From positions 1 to 64,000 of the forward strand of contig NZ_ATUT01000011.1 of the NCBI RefSeq assembly GCF_000420345.1: 64,000 bases of DNA, read 5' to 3'. The notes beneath the pieces are model-generated. The model did no database searches and had not been told where the DNA came from. It worked only from the letters and a program-made list of their open reading frames with translations. A program made the position numbers and the translations under genes. Below are positions 63,969 through 64,000 of the stretch, piece after piece (the first letter of the stretch is position 1; each line of letters begins with the position of its first letter). The DNA comes from Faecalicoccus pleomorphus DSM 20574 (lineage in GTDB: Bacteria; Bacillota_I; Bacilli_A; Erysipelotrichales; Erysipelotrichaceae).

Positions 63969-64000
63969 GAAAAGATATTTTATTACGTATAAAATATTAT

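Overview
The window reads as chromosomal DNA of a low-GC, Gram-positive, fermentative anaerobe of the Bacillota. An Erysipelotrichia-like gut bacterium fits best, but that is inference from gene content, not a database match. Supporting signs are strong AGGAGG-type ribosome sites, sugar PTS genes, a CcpA-type cre site, a CIRCE element, CsoR and KtrAB, a hybrid cluster protein, and a surface protein with a Gram-positive C-terminal tail. There are no rRNA, tRNA or CRISPR features.

Layout. 1-1.7 kb: 3' end of a repeat-rich surface protein and a broken AraC regulator. 1.8-8.0 kb: metal block with a Zn/Cd-type P-ATPase diverging from its detached metal-binding domain over an ArsR/SmtB-like operator, a LUD protein, and a CsoR-copper ATPase operon. 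8.3-10.9 kb: malQ and iadA. 11.0-15.1 kb: a probable nitrosative-stress regulon (DUF438/PAS protein, Crp/Fnr regulator, cupin, hcp) marked by two copies of one palindrome. 15.3-19.1 kb: rarA and the tRNA t6A genes tsaE, tsaB, rimI, tsaD. 19.2-26.1 kb: unknown proteins, pheA plus an aminotransferase, a patatin and two paralogous lipoproteins.

26.2-29.2 kb is a decaying accessory patch: a regulator/permease chimera, a Fic gene with a nonsense codon between two near-identical palindromes, and a lone PTS EIIC. 29.3-41.5 kb is mostly housekeeping (purF, thioredoxin, ABC exporter, CBS-pyrophosphatase, ktrBA, manA). 41.6-50.8 kb, on the minus strand, holds ftsH behind a CIRCE element, a truncated Rpn nuclease, and an aroB-aroC-aroA-tyrA operon with three redox/unknown genes at its end.

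50.9-57.6 kb is a sugar or polyol PTS locus: an MtlR-like regulator diverging from a Gfo/Idh/MocA dehydrogenase, a mannitol-type EIICB, a HAD mutase/phosphatase, EIIA and a ROK kinase. 57.7-63.9 kb holds an autoregulated MarR gene and an operon of FAD oxidoreductase, carboxylate-type transporter, hydantoinase/oxoprolinase and an ImmA-like metallopeptidase, preceded by a palindrome, a promoter, a cre site and a leader hairpin. These last two loci are the best candidates for undescribed pathways. A window-wide trait is several genes whose -10 box lies only 6-9 bases before the start codon, which suggests leaderless mRNAs.
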